A DNA stretch of 5,967 bases from an uncultured Propionibacteriaceae bacterium (GTDB lineage Bacteria; Actinomycetota; Actinomycetes; Propionibacteriales; Propionibacteriaceae), in NCBI GenBank assembly GCA_947038745.1, contig CAMQXE010000088.1:1-5967 (forward strand), given 5' to 3'. The stretch's first letter is position 1, and each line of letters opens with the position of its first letter. Under the pieces are notes generated by a model. The model saw only the letters and a list, made by a program, of their open reading frames with translations, ran no database searches and had not been told where the DNA came from. The translations under genes were made by a program, and so were the position numbers. This document shows positions 1 through 5,967 of this stretch, in pieces.

Positions 1-891
1 CACCTCGTGCTTTGGACACCACCCTCGGCGTCGGGGCTTCTCGTGCTATTCCTGCTTGTGGGGCTGGGGATTGTCGGTTTCCTTGATGATGTGAGCAAGA
101 TCCGCAAGGAACGTTCATTAGGTTTGAGCCCGCGTGGCAAGATCATTGGACAGGTCATTATTGGCGGGATCTTCTCAATCCTTGCGCTGATCCTTCCTGA
201 CGCTCGTGGAGTTCGCCCAGCAAGCTCGCATATCTCGTTCTTGCGCGATATTGCCTGGCTTAATCTAGGTTTGGAAGCAGCTCCATGGCTTGGGCTGGTG
301 CTAGTCAGTATCTGGCTCATCTTCTTAATCACCGGATTTTCTAATGCGGTAAACGTAACGTCTGGCCTAGACGGTTTAGCCCCAGGCGCTCTCACCATGG
401 CATTTGCAGCCTACGGTTTGATTAATATCTGGCAGGTTAATCAGTGGTGCGGGCGTAGCTCAACTGCAGGACCACGGTGCTATGAGGTACGCAATCCATG
501 GGATCTTGCCATCGTCTCGATTTCTTTAGCAGCAGTGTGTTTTGGCTTTCTGTGGTGGAACGCAAACCCAGCCAAGATCTTCGATGGCGATACTGGCTCA
601 CTTGCCCTTGGCGGCGCATTGGCTGGTCTGGCGATCTGCACCCGCACTGCGTTGCTGTTGATCATTCTTGGCGGGCTGTTCGTTGTTGAGACGCTCTCTG
701 TCATGTTGCAGGTGGGCTACTTTAAGCTCACTCACGGTAAGCGCATCTTCAAGATGAGCCCACTTCACCACCACTTCGAGCAACTGGGCTGGAAGGAAGT
801 AACTGTGGTTATTAGATTCTGGATTATTGCCGGTCTTTGCTCTGCTTCTGCCCTGGGTCTGTTCTATGCAGAGTGGGTGTTGGGCCAGTGA
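1..891 (+). CDS. mraY: Phospho-N-acetylmuramoyl-pentapeptide-transferase MraY (5' end missing)
   Basis: MraY is a polytopic inner-membrane enzyme. It transfers phospho-MurNAc-pentapeptide from UDP to undecaprenyl phosphate, making lipid I. The frame is open from base 1, so the 296 residues here are the C-terminal part. The family is about 360 residues, so roughly 65 to 70 are missing. The GTG at base 7 is internal, because family sequence ([11 protein letters not shown]) already runs through it. Counting fragment residues, the hallmarks are FLDD at 27-30 (the Mg-binding aspartate pair), [13 protein letters not shown] at 115-127, [12 protein letters not shown] at 194-205 with the expected catalytic Asp197, and PLHHHFE at 254-260. 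Hydrophobic segments lie between these cytoplasmic loops. Two oddities: Asp195 stands where most homologues have Met (FMGD), and Cys150 and Cys160 sit in an outer loop, as in other actinobacteria. The stop TGA overlaps the murD start. Identity is essentially certain. Confidence 0.97.
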   Translation, partial: HLVLWTPPSASGLLVLFLLVGLGIVGFLDDVSKIRKERSLGLSPRGKIIGQVIIGGIFSILALILPDARGVRPASSHISFLRDIAWLNLGLEAAPWLGLVLVSIWLIFLITGFSNAVNVTSGLDGLAPGALTMAFAAYGLINIWQVNQWCGRSSTAGPRCYEVRNPWDLAIVSISLAAVCFGFLWWNANPAKIFDGDTGSLALGGALAGLAICTRTALLLIILGGLFVVETLSVMLQVGYFKLTHGKRIFKMSPLHHHFEQLGWKEVTVVIRFWIIAGLCSASALGLFYAEWVLGQ

Positions 892-2339
892 AAGAGTGGA
901 TAGCACAAGCTAACCGTTGCTCTGATTGGAGCAACGCAACTGTTGTCGTCTGCGGCTTAGGGATGTCTGGCTTTGCCAGCGCAGATACCTTGGTGCAGGC
1001 CGGTGCGACAGTGATCGCGGTGGATGCTTCGGATAGCCCTGCTAACCAAGAAAAGCAGAAGTTGCTGGAGTTCTTCGGGGGAGTTGTTCGGCTTGGTCCA
1101 GATGCGACTAAGGTATTGCCAGAAGACTATGACGTAGATCTGATAATCACCTCGCCTGGATGGCGCCCAGATCAGCCACTTTTGGCTCAAGCTGCAGCAG
1201 TAGGTATCCCCATTTGGGGCGATATTGAATTGGCCTGGCGCTGGATGGATCCCGAGCACCCGATCCCGTGGCTAGCGATCACTGGAACGAATGGCAAGAC
1301 CACCACGACGCAGATGCTGGAATCAATGCTTATCGCTGCTGGCTACAAAGCTGCTGCGGTTGGCAATATCGGTCGTCCGATTCTTGAAGCAATTCAAGAT
1401 GAGGTTGATTACGATGTATTTGCTGTTGAATTGTCTAGCTTCCAGCTGCACTGGACACATTCGCTCTCGCTTCACTCAGCGGCCTTGCTCAATATCGAAC
1501 CAGATCATATGGAGTGGTATGACGGCGATATGGCGGCTTATACCCGCGATAAATCCGCTATCTATGATCGAGTACAGCACGCCTGTATTTACAATGTTGC
1601 TGATGCTGAAACTGAACGTGCTGTAGAGAACGCCGATGTAGTTGAAGGCGCTCGTGCTATTGGCTTTACCCTGGGTGTGCCTGGCAGAAGCATGCTGGGA
1701 GTCGTCGATGATCTGATTGTTGACCGAGCTTTTGTAGAGCAGCGGGCATCTTCGGCTTTGCCACTTGCAGACCTTGCCGATGTGGTGCCGTTTGCGCCCC
1801 ATAATGTGGAAAATGCCTTAGCCGCAGCAGCCTTGGCTCGCTCCTTTGGTGCACCTCCAGCGGCGATCAAGGCTGGACTTCGCTCATTGAATCTGGGCGG
1901 ACACCGAATCCAAACTGTGGCTCAGCGTGGAGCAGTGACCTGGGTCGATGATTCGAAAGCGACTAACCCGCATGCTGCGCATTCGGGAATGCGAGCTTTT
2001 GACAACATCATCTGGATCGCAGGTGGGCAAGCTAAGGGCGTCACTTATGACGATCTCGTGTTAGGCAATAGAGACAAGATCAAAGCGGCGGTGCTTATCG
2101 GTATTGATCAAGAACTGGTAGCTCATGCTTTAGCTCAACATGCTCCCGAGATCCCAGTAATAAGGATCGACGGCAGCGACACTAGTGCCATGGGCCGTGC
2201 AGTAATCGAAGCAGCCCGGTTGGCTAAACCTGGTGACGTGGTGTTGCTCTCTCCGGCAAGCGCTAGCAAAGACATGTTTACCGGATACGACCACCGAGGC
2301 GATGTTTTTAAAGCGGCAATTGCAGCACTAGACGATTAA
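888..2339 (+). CDS. murD: UDP-N-acetylmuramoyl-L-alanine--D-glutamate ligase MurD
   Basis: This cytoplasmic ATP-dependent ligase adds D-Glu to UDP-MurNAc-L-Ala, the second amino-acid step of the stem peptide. It has 483 residues, longer than E. coli MurD (about 438). The N-terminal UDP-binding Rossmann domain carries CGLGMSG at 22-28. The central ATPase domain has the P-loop TGTNGKTTT at 132-140, ELSSFQL at 181-187, IEPDHMEWY at 203-211 and HNVENALAA at 305-313. Lys222 lies 15 residues after His207, matching the spacing of the carbamylated Lys198 in E. coli. The C-terminal domain begins near GGHR (337-340) and has DDSKATN at 354-360, AGGQAKG at 378-384 and [11 protein letters not shown] at 454-464. 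GTG 888 is chosen as the start because it gives a GTGA overlap with the mraY stop. In-frame TTG 837 and GTG 873 would add residues with no family character. No strong Shine-Dalgarno precedes GTG 888, so translation is probably coupled to mraY. Confidence 0.96.
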   Translation: MKEWIAQANRCSDWSNATVVVCGLGMSGFASADTLVQAGATVIAVDASDSPANQEKQKLLEFFGGVVRLGPDATKVLPEDYDVDLIITSPGWRPDQPLLAQAAAVGIPIWGDIELAWRWMDPEHPIPWLAITGTNGKTTTTQMLESMLIAAGYKAAAVGNIGRPILEAIQDEVDYDVFAVELSSFQLHWTHSLSLHSAALLNIEPDHMEWYDGDMAAYTRDKSAIYDRVQHACIYNVADAETERAVENADVVEGARAIGFTLGVPGRSMLGVVDDLIVDRAFVEQRASSALPLADLADVVPFAPHNVENALAAAALARSFGAPPAAIKAGLRSLNLGGHRIQTVAQRGAVTWVDDSKATNPHAAHSGMRAFDNIIWIAGGQAKGVTYDDLVLGNRDKIKAAVLIGIDQELVAHALAQHAPEIPVIRIDGSDTSAMGRAVIEAARLAKPGDVVLLSPASASKDMFTGYDHRGDVFKAAIAALDD

Positions 2340-2351
2340 TACGTAACAGTT

Positions 2352-2358
2352 AAGGAGG
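2352..2358 (+). promoter_or_regulatory. Strong ribosome binding site of ftsW
   Basis: AAGGAGG lies 4 bases before GTG 2363, inside the 23-base gap between murD and ftsW. It is a near-perfect anti-16S match and the strongest such site in the window. It settles the GTG start of ftsW and suggests that ftsW is initiated independently rather than by coupling to murD. Confidence 0.88.
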
Positions 2359-2362
2359 CTTC

Positions 2363-3637
2363 GTGGCGATCAGTTCTTCCCCCAGATCGCTGCCCGGCCG
2401 TCGCCCGCATAACGGCGATCACGCTAAGCAGCAGAGTGGCATGTTTGCCCGTGCTTTGGCAGCACCAATGGCGGACTACTACATGGTGCTGTTGCCAGTG
2501 CTCTTTCTCATCGGCTTTGGCATGATGATGGTGCTATCTTCCTCATCAGTTTTTGCGTATGTCTGGCATGGAGATTCTTACTATTTCGTAAAGCGTCAGA
2601 TGATCTTCTTGATGGGCGGTTTTCCTCTAGCCTTTTGGCTGTCGCGGATGTCGATGGGATTACTGAGCAAGCTGTCGTGGCTAACCTATATTGTGGCTGC
2701 GGTCTTGTTGATGCTGACTTTCGTACCGGGGATTGGTATTGAGATCGCTGGTAACCGCAACTGGATCAAACTCTTTGGTGACTTTATCCGAATCCAGCCA
2801 TCAGAGTTCGCCAAACTGTCGATGATCGTCTGGGGCGCGAGTGTATTGGCAAATAAACGGAAGCTACTTGATCAGCCGTTGCATTTGATCTTTCCTTTTT
2901 TGCCGATGTCAGCTCTCCTCATTGGACTCGTTCTTGTTGAGAATGATCTGGGGACCGCCATGGTCATGTCGGCGATCTTGCTTGCTATCTTATTTTTCGC
3001 CGGAACTCCTTACCGGGTTCTGCTTCCTATAGTTGGGTTTGCCATCGCCATGGTGGGGCTAATGGTTGGGGCATCACATAACCGTGGAGGGCGCATCGCT
3101 GCCTTCCTTGATCCCAGCAAAGCTAGCGAAGACAGCATCAGGCAAGCTCGGCAGTCGCTGTATGGGCTTGCTTCTGGTGGCTGGTGGGGGCGCGGCATTG
3201 GAAATAGTCGTGAAGCCTATGGAGGTTTGTCAGAAGCGCATACGGACTTTGTGTTTTCCATCATTGGCGAAGAATTGGGCTTCATCGGAGCAATATTTGT
3301 GATCGCGTTCTTCGCATTACTGATCTTTGCTGGTATCCGTATTGCGAAGAAAGCTACGACTGATTTTGCTAAGTACTGTGCTATGGGCGTGACATCGTGG
3401 TTCTTTATTCAAGCCAGCGTCAATATCGCAGTAGTTTTGGGGGTCTTACCCGTATTGGGTGTGCCGTTACCATTCATCTCCTACGGTGGCTCGGCGCTGA
3501 TGGCGGCGATGCTTGCTGCGGGGGTTCTTCTTGCCTGCGCCCGTAACGAACCAAAGGCACAGCGGGCTATTGCGAAGCGGAAAGCGAAAAAATCCGCGCC
3601 GTCGATTACGGCGATTGTCGATAACGGAAGGTCGTAG
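2363..3637 (+). CDS. ftsW: Septal peptidoglycan glycosyltransferase FtsW (SEDS family)
   Basis: FtsW is the SEDS-family membrane polymerase. It joins lipid II into glycan strands at the division septum, working with a class B penicillin-binding protein (FtsI type). The protein has 424 residues. A polar, basic N-terminal segment of about 38 residues is cytoplasmic, and about ten hydrophobic segments follow (near 40-66, 75-93, 104-122, 146-163, 175-193, 196-213, 217-236, 297-325, 339-363 and 370-393). Motifs are GNRNWIKLF at 130-138, IQPSEFAKL at 144-152, ENDLGTA at 193-199, GGWWGRGIGNS at 272-282, EAHTDFVFSIIGEELG at 291-306 and PLPFISYGGS at 368-377. Asp295 in the HTD motif corresponds to the aspartate shown to be essential in SEDS polymerases. 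The C-terminal tail after about residue 394 is rich in Lys and Arg. RodA is the close alternative, but the position between murD and murG marks this as FtsW. The GTG start is supported by AAGGAGG. Confidence 0.95.
   Translation: MAISSSPRSLPGRRPHNGDHAKQQSGMFARALAAPMADYYMVLLPVLFLIGFGMMMVLSSSSVFAYVWHGDSYYFVKRQMIFLMGGFPLAFWLSRMSMGLLSKLSWLTYIVAAVLLMLTFVPGIGIEIAGNRNWIKLFGDFIRIQPSEFAKLSMIVWGASVLANKRKLLDQPLHLIFPFLPMSALLIGLVLVENDLGTAMVMSAILLAILFFAGTPYRVLLPIVGFAIAMVGLMVGASHNRGGRIAAFLDPSKASEDSIRQARQSLYGLASGGWWGRGIGNSREAYGGLSEAHTDFVFSIIGEELGFIGAIFVIAFFALLIFAGIRIAKKATTDFAKYCAMGVTSWFFIQASVNIAVVLGVLPVLGVPLPFISYGGSALMAAMLAAGVLLACARNEPKAQRAIAKRKAKKSAPSITAIVDNGRS
3626..3631 (+). promoter_or_regulatory. Ribosome binding site of murG
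   Basis: GGAAGG ends 8 bases before ATG 3640 and lies within the last codons of ftsW. It is a moderate Shine-Dalgarno match at good spacing and supports the murG start chosen. Because it sits inside ftsW, ribosomes finishing ftsW would pass directly over it. Confidence 0.65.
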
Positions 3638-3639
3638 CT

Positions 3640-4737
3640 ATGGTTCACGTCGTCTGCGCTGGCGGAGGTTCAGCCGGCCATACCTCTCCGCTTATTGCTG
3701 TAGCGGAGCAGCTCATCGAGCTAGGCGCCACCGTCTCATGCGTTGGCACTGCCGATAAACTCGAAGCAACTGTTATTCCTGCGGCTGGGCTGGAACTAGA
3801 TTTCATCCCAAGAGTGCCGATGCCAAGATCATTGACGCTGGACTTACTCCGATTGCCACGACGTTTAGGCGGCGCGGTAGCGACGACTCGTCGGATTTTG
3901 CAGAACCGGAACGCAGACGTTGTTGTTGGCTTCGGAGGCTTTGTCGCGACACCGGCCTATCTGGCGGCTAGGTCGCTGGGGGTGCCCATTGTCATTCATG
4001 AGCAGAATGCTCTTCCGGGTCTGGCCAATAAGTTGGGTTCCCGGTTTGCAACAACGGTAGGCGTGACCTATCCCAGCACTCCATTACCCAAAGCTAAGCA
4101 TGTGGGGCTCCCGCTGCGTCGAGCCGTAGCTGAGCTAGATAGAGGACAGCTACGTACCTCGGCGCGAGCAAAGTTAGGGCTTAGTGGGGACCGTCCAACA
4201 GTATTGGTCAGCGGTGGATCGTTGGGAGCTCAATCGATCAACCGGGCTACGCAACAGGCAACTACGCAACTTTTGAGCCTGGGATACGACGTTATTCATA
4301 TCTGGGGAGAAAAAAACTTTACGTCAGATCTTGCGGTGGTTACAGATCCAATAACAGAGGCGATGTATCTACCTTTGCCTTATGTGGAAGCGATGGAGCA
4401 AGCCTATGCTGCATCGGACTTTATGGTAGGGCGAGCTGGATCAAATACGATTTTCGAAACAGCCGCAGTCGGTCTGCCGCAGCTTTATATACCTTTACCT
4501 CACGGCAACGGTGAGCAAGCCCTTAACGCCAAATCTTTTGTTGATGCCGGTGCTGGCATTCTGATTGAGGATGCAGCGCTAAGCGGGGAAATTTTGGCAG
4601 AGCAAGTCGCTCATATCTTGAGCGATCCGGTTCGTTTATTACAGATGTCCCAGGCTGGAGCGAAGCTTGTTCCTGCGAATGCTGCAAAAACTCTTGCAGA
4701 GTGGACTTTATCGGTAGGTAGATATCATGCTGCGTAA
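3640..4737 (+). CDS. murG: UDP-GlcNAc:lipid I N-acetylglucosaminyltransferase MurG
   Basis: MurG is a GT-B fold, membrane-associated cytoplasmic enzyme. It transfers GlcNAc from UDP-GlcNAc onto lipid I to give lipid II, the substrate of FtsW. The protein has 365 residues, a normal length. The N-terminal acceptor domain has the glycine-rich loop GGGSAGHTSP at 8-17 with the conserved His14, GFGGFVATPA at 97-106, HEQNALPGLANK at 120-131 and GLPLRRA at 156-162 (GNPVR in E. coli). The C-terminal donor domain has SGGSLGAQSINR at 191-202, GRAGSNTIFE at 264-273 (Glu273 matches the ribose-binding Glu269 of E. coli) and HGNGEQALNA at 288-297. The GNGEQ form is familiar from actinobacteria. ATG 3640 starts 2 bases after the ftsW stop, and the protein begins MVHVVCAGGG, as expected with the nucleotide-fold strand right at the N-terminus. 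The 3' end overlaps murC by 11 bases in another frame. Confidence 0.97.
   Translation: MVHVVCAGGGSAGHTSPLIAVAEQLIELGATVSCVGTADKLEATVIPAAGLELDFIPRVPMPRSLTLDLLRLPRRLGGAVATTRRILQNRNADVVVGFGGFVATPAYLAARSLGVPIVIHEQNALPGLANKLGSRFATTVGVTYPSTPLPKAKHVGLPLRRAVAELDRGQLRTSARAKLGLSGDRPTVLVSGGSLGAQSINRATQQATTQLLSLGYDVIHIWGEKNFTSDLAVVTDPITEAMYLPLPYVEAMEQAYAASDFMVGRAGSNTIFETAAVGLPQLYIPLPHGNGEQALNAKSFVDAGAGILIEDAALSGEILAEQVAHILSDPVRLLQMSQAGAKLVPANAAKTLAEWTLSVGRYHAA
4713..4718 (+). promoter_or_regulatory. Weak ribosome binding site of murC
   Basis: GGTAGG ends 8 bases before ATG 4727, inside the 3' end of murG. It is an imperfect Shine-Dalgarno match. It is still better than anything before the next in-frame ATG at 4760, so it favours the 4727 start. 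Confidence 0.45.
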
Positions 4738-5967
4738 GCCAACGAAAATTATTCCTGCGATGGAACTTGGGCGTACTCACTTCATTGGGGTGGGTGGCGT
4801 TTCCATGTCAGGAATTGCTCGCTTGCTCGCTGAACGTGGACATATCGTCTCAGGCTGCGACCGTGAAGAGAGCCGGGCGTTAGAGCCACTGCGTAGCGCG
4901 GGTGTAGAGGTTCTTATCGGACATGACGAGCAGCATATCCGTGGTGTCGATACTGTGGTTTTTAATTCAGCAGTGACTCCTTTGAACCAAGCAGAGCTAG
5001 AACTTGCTCAAAACAGTGGAGTGCGAATGCTGCACCGATCTGCTGCGTTGGCCTCCTTAATGGCTGGGAAGCGCGGTATCGGGATATCTGGTTCGCATGG
5101 GAAAACAACGACGACCGGCATGGTTATTGATGCGCTTGCCACTCTTGATCCGTCATATATGGTTGGTTCGATTTTGGCTAGCTCAGGCGTAGGCGCCAAA
5201 GACGGTACTGGCGAGTGGTTCGTAGTGGAAGCCGATGAATCCGATGGCACCTTCTTGCAGTATGACTGCGAAATAGTGGTGGTGACCTCAATTGAATCCG
5301 ATCATCTAGATAACTGGGGCACTGCTGAAAATTATGCAGCAGGGTTCATTGATTTCGTGACCAAGGCACAAGTTCAACAGGTTATCTGTTGTTACGACGA
5401 TCCAGGAGCGAAAGCCTTGGCTGATCAGCTTCGTGCTGACGGCCGAAATGTAGTGACCTATGGTCTGGATGTAGCTGCTGATGTGCGTTTGACTGAACTT
5501 ACCCACGCAGGTCTGGCATCAGCGGCAACGATTACCTATGCCGGTCTTGGCGGGTCATTGGAACTACGGGTTCCAGGAGATTACAACTTGGTCAATGCCG
5601 CAGCCGCCTATGCAGTGGCGCGTAGCGTTGGCCTTGATGATGCTGAGATTAGGCGAGCGCTAGGGCGCTTTGGGGGTACAGCGCGTAGATTCCAACCAGT
5701 CGGTATCGCTGGCGGCGTCCGAGTTATTGATGACTATGCCCATCACCCAACTGAGGTAGCAGCAGCGTTGGCTGCAGCGCGTACTGCAGCAGGGGAGAAC
5801 CGGGTTATCGCCTGCTTCCAGCCGCATCTCTTTAGTCGTACCCGTGATTTCGCCCACGATTTTGGCCGGGCTTTGACCGCAGCAGACGAGATCGTGGTGC
5901 TCGATATTTACCCAGCACGCGAGGAGCCAATCCCAGGAATTACGGGGGCTTTAGTTGCTAAGGCAGC
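4727..5967 (+). CDS. murC: UDP-N-acetylmuramate--L-alanine ligase MurC (3' end missing)
   Basis: MurC is the cytoplasmic ATP-dependent ligase that adds L-Ala to UDP-MurNAc, the first step of stem-peptide assembly. The frame is open from ATG 4727 to the window edge, giving 413 codons plus two bases. The family is about 460 to 490 residues, so some 50 to 75 are missing. The UDP-binding domain carries GVGGVSMSGIA at 21-31. The ATPase domain has the P-loop GSHGKTTTT at 122-130, VEADESDGTFL at 167-177, TSIESDHLDNW at 187-197 and PGDYNLVNAAAA at 283-294. The C-terminal domain starts near FGGTARRF at 315-322 and continues with VIDDYAHHPTE at 333-343, FQPHLFSRTRDF at 364-375 and DIYPAREEP at 393-401. 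HPTE and FSRTR are classic MurC signatures and separate it from MurD, MurE and MurF. The start overlaps murG by 11 bases, suggesting coupling. ATG 4760 is a possible shorter start, but it has no ribosome binding site. Confidence 0.96.
   Translation, partial: MLRKPTKIIPAMELGRTHFIGVGGVSMSGIARLLAERGHIVSGCDREESRALEPLRSAGVEVLIGHDEQHIRGVDTVVFNSAVTPLNQAELELAQNSGVRMLHRSAALASLMAGKRGIGISGSHGKTTTTGMVIDALATLDPSYMVGSILASSGVGAKDGTGEWFVVEADESDGTFLQYDCEIVVVTSIESDHLDNWGTAENYAAGFIDFVTKAQVQQVICCYDDPGAKALADQLRADGRNVVTYGLDVAADVRLTELTHAGLASAATITYAGLGGSLELRVPGDYNLVNAAAAYAVARSVGLDDAEIRRALGRFGGTARRFQPVGIAGGVRVIDDYAHHPTEVAAALAAARTAAGENRVIACFQPHLFSRTRDFAHDFGRALTAADEIVVLDIYPAREEPIPGITGALVAKA

Noticed and set aside
837..887. 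N-terminal extension of murD from TTG 837 (17 extra residues), or from GTG 873
   Set aside because: The extra residues are the out-of-frame reading of the mraY end, are Cys-rich, and do not resemble MurD N-termini. The GTGA overlap at 888 is a more typical operon junction.
598..906. Minus-strand open frame of 102 codons over the end of mraY
   Set aside because: It lies antisense to conserved MraY motifs, shows no recognisable domain, and is what chance gives opposite a well-used frame.
1476..1870. Overlapping minus-strand open frames inside murD
   Set aside because: They are antisense shadows of the MurD reading frame, with low-complexity or unrecognisable products.
2320..2342. Possible promoter before ftsW (TTGCAG ... 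TAATAC)
   Set aside because: The spacer between the two boxes is only 11 bases, too short for a sigma-70 type promoter, and the upstream box lies in murD coding sequence.
5757..5795. GCAGCA/CTGCAG-rich repeat-like stretch
   Set aside because: It encodes the alanine-rich helix of MurC (AAALAAARTAAG at 345-356) and is explained by codon choice rather than by a DNA repeat.
5008..5857. Minus-strand open frames opposite murC
   Set aside because: The + strand frame carries the full MurC signature set without interruption, and the antisense products match no family I recognise.
1..5967. A novel or undescribed system hidden among the genes
   Set aside because: Almost every base belongs to five conserved dcw genes, the largest non-coding gap is 23 bases, and both strands show no repeats, RNA genes or mobile-element traces.

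Overview
The window is a contiguous stretch of the division and cell wall (dcw) cluster, all on the + strand: mraY (3' part), murD, ftsW, murG and murC (5' part). This is the usual bacterial order. The genes are packed almost without gaps: a 4-base GTGA overlap, a 23-base gap, a 2-base gap and an 11-base overlap. No promoter or terminator is visible, so all five are probably read as one transcript that starts upstream and continues past the window. By position, murF would be expected before mraY and ftsQ after murC, but neither is in view.

The organism looks like an actinobacterium. Three features point that way: a two-cysteine outer loop in MraY, the GGGSAGHTSP and GNGEQALNA forms of the MurG motifs, and the GGWWGRGIGNS...EAHTDF form of the FtsW outer loop. 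Base composition sampled by hand is only about half G+C (individual 60-base lines range from about 40 to 62%). That is low for the phylum and would fit groups such as Actinomycetaceae or Bifidobacteriaceae. The assignment below phylum is a guess.

Region by region: 1-891 is MraY without its N-terminus. 888-2339 is MurD. 2363-3637 is FtsW, with the only strong Shine-Dalgarno site in the window. 3640-4737 is MurG. 4727-5967 is MurC, cut off by the window edge after 413 codons.

The products act in one pathway. MurC and MurD add L-Ala and D-Glu to UDP-MurNAc in the cytoplasm. MraY moves the finished phospho-MurNAc-pentapeptide onto undecaprenyl phosphate to make lipid I. MurG adds GlcNAc to give lipid II. 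FtsW polymerises flipped lipid II into glycan strands at the division septum. All five frames read through without frameshifts, and the main catalytic motifs are present. I see no mobile element, RNA gene, CRISPR array or undescribed system; this is a conserved core region. The points worth a second look are small: a few motif substitutions, a likely disulfide loop in MraY, and translational coupling at the gene junctions.
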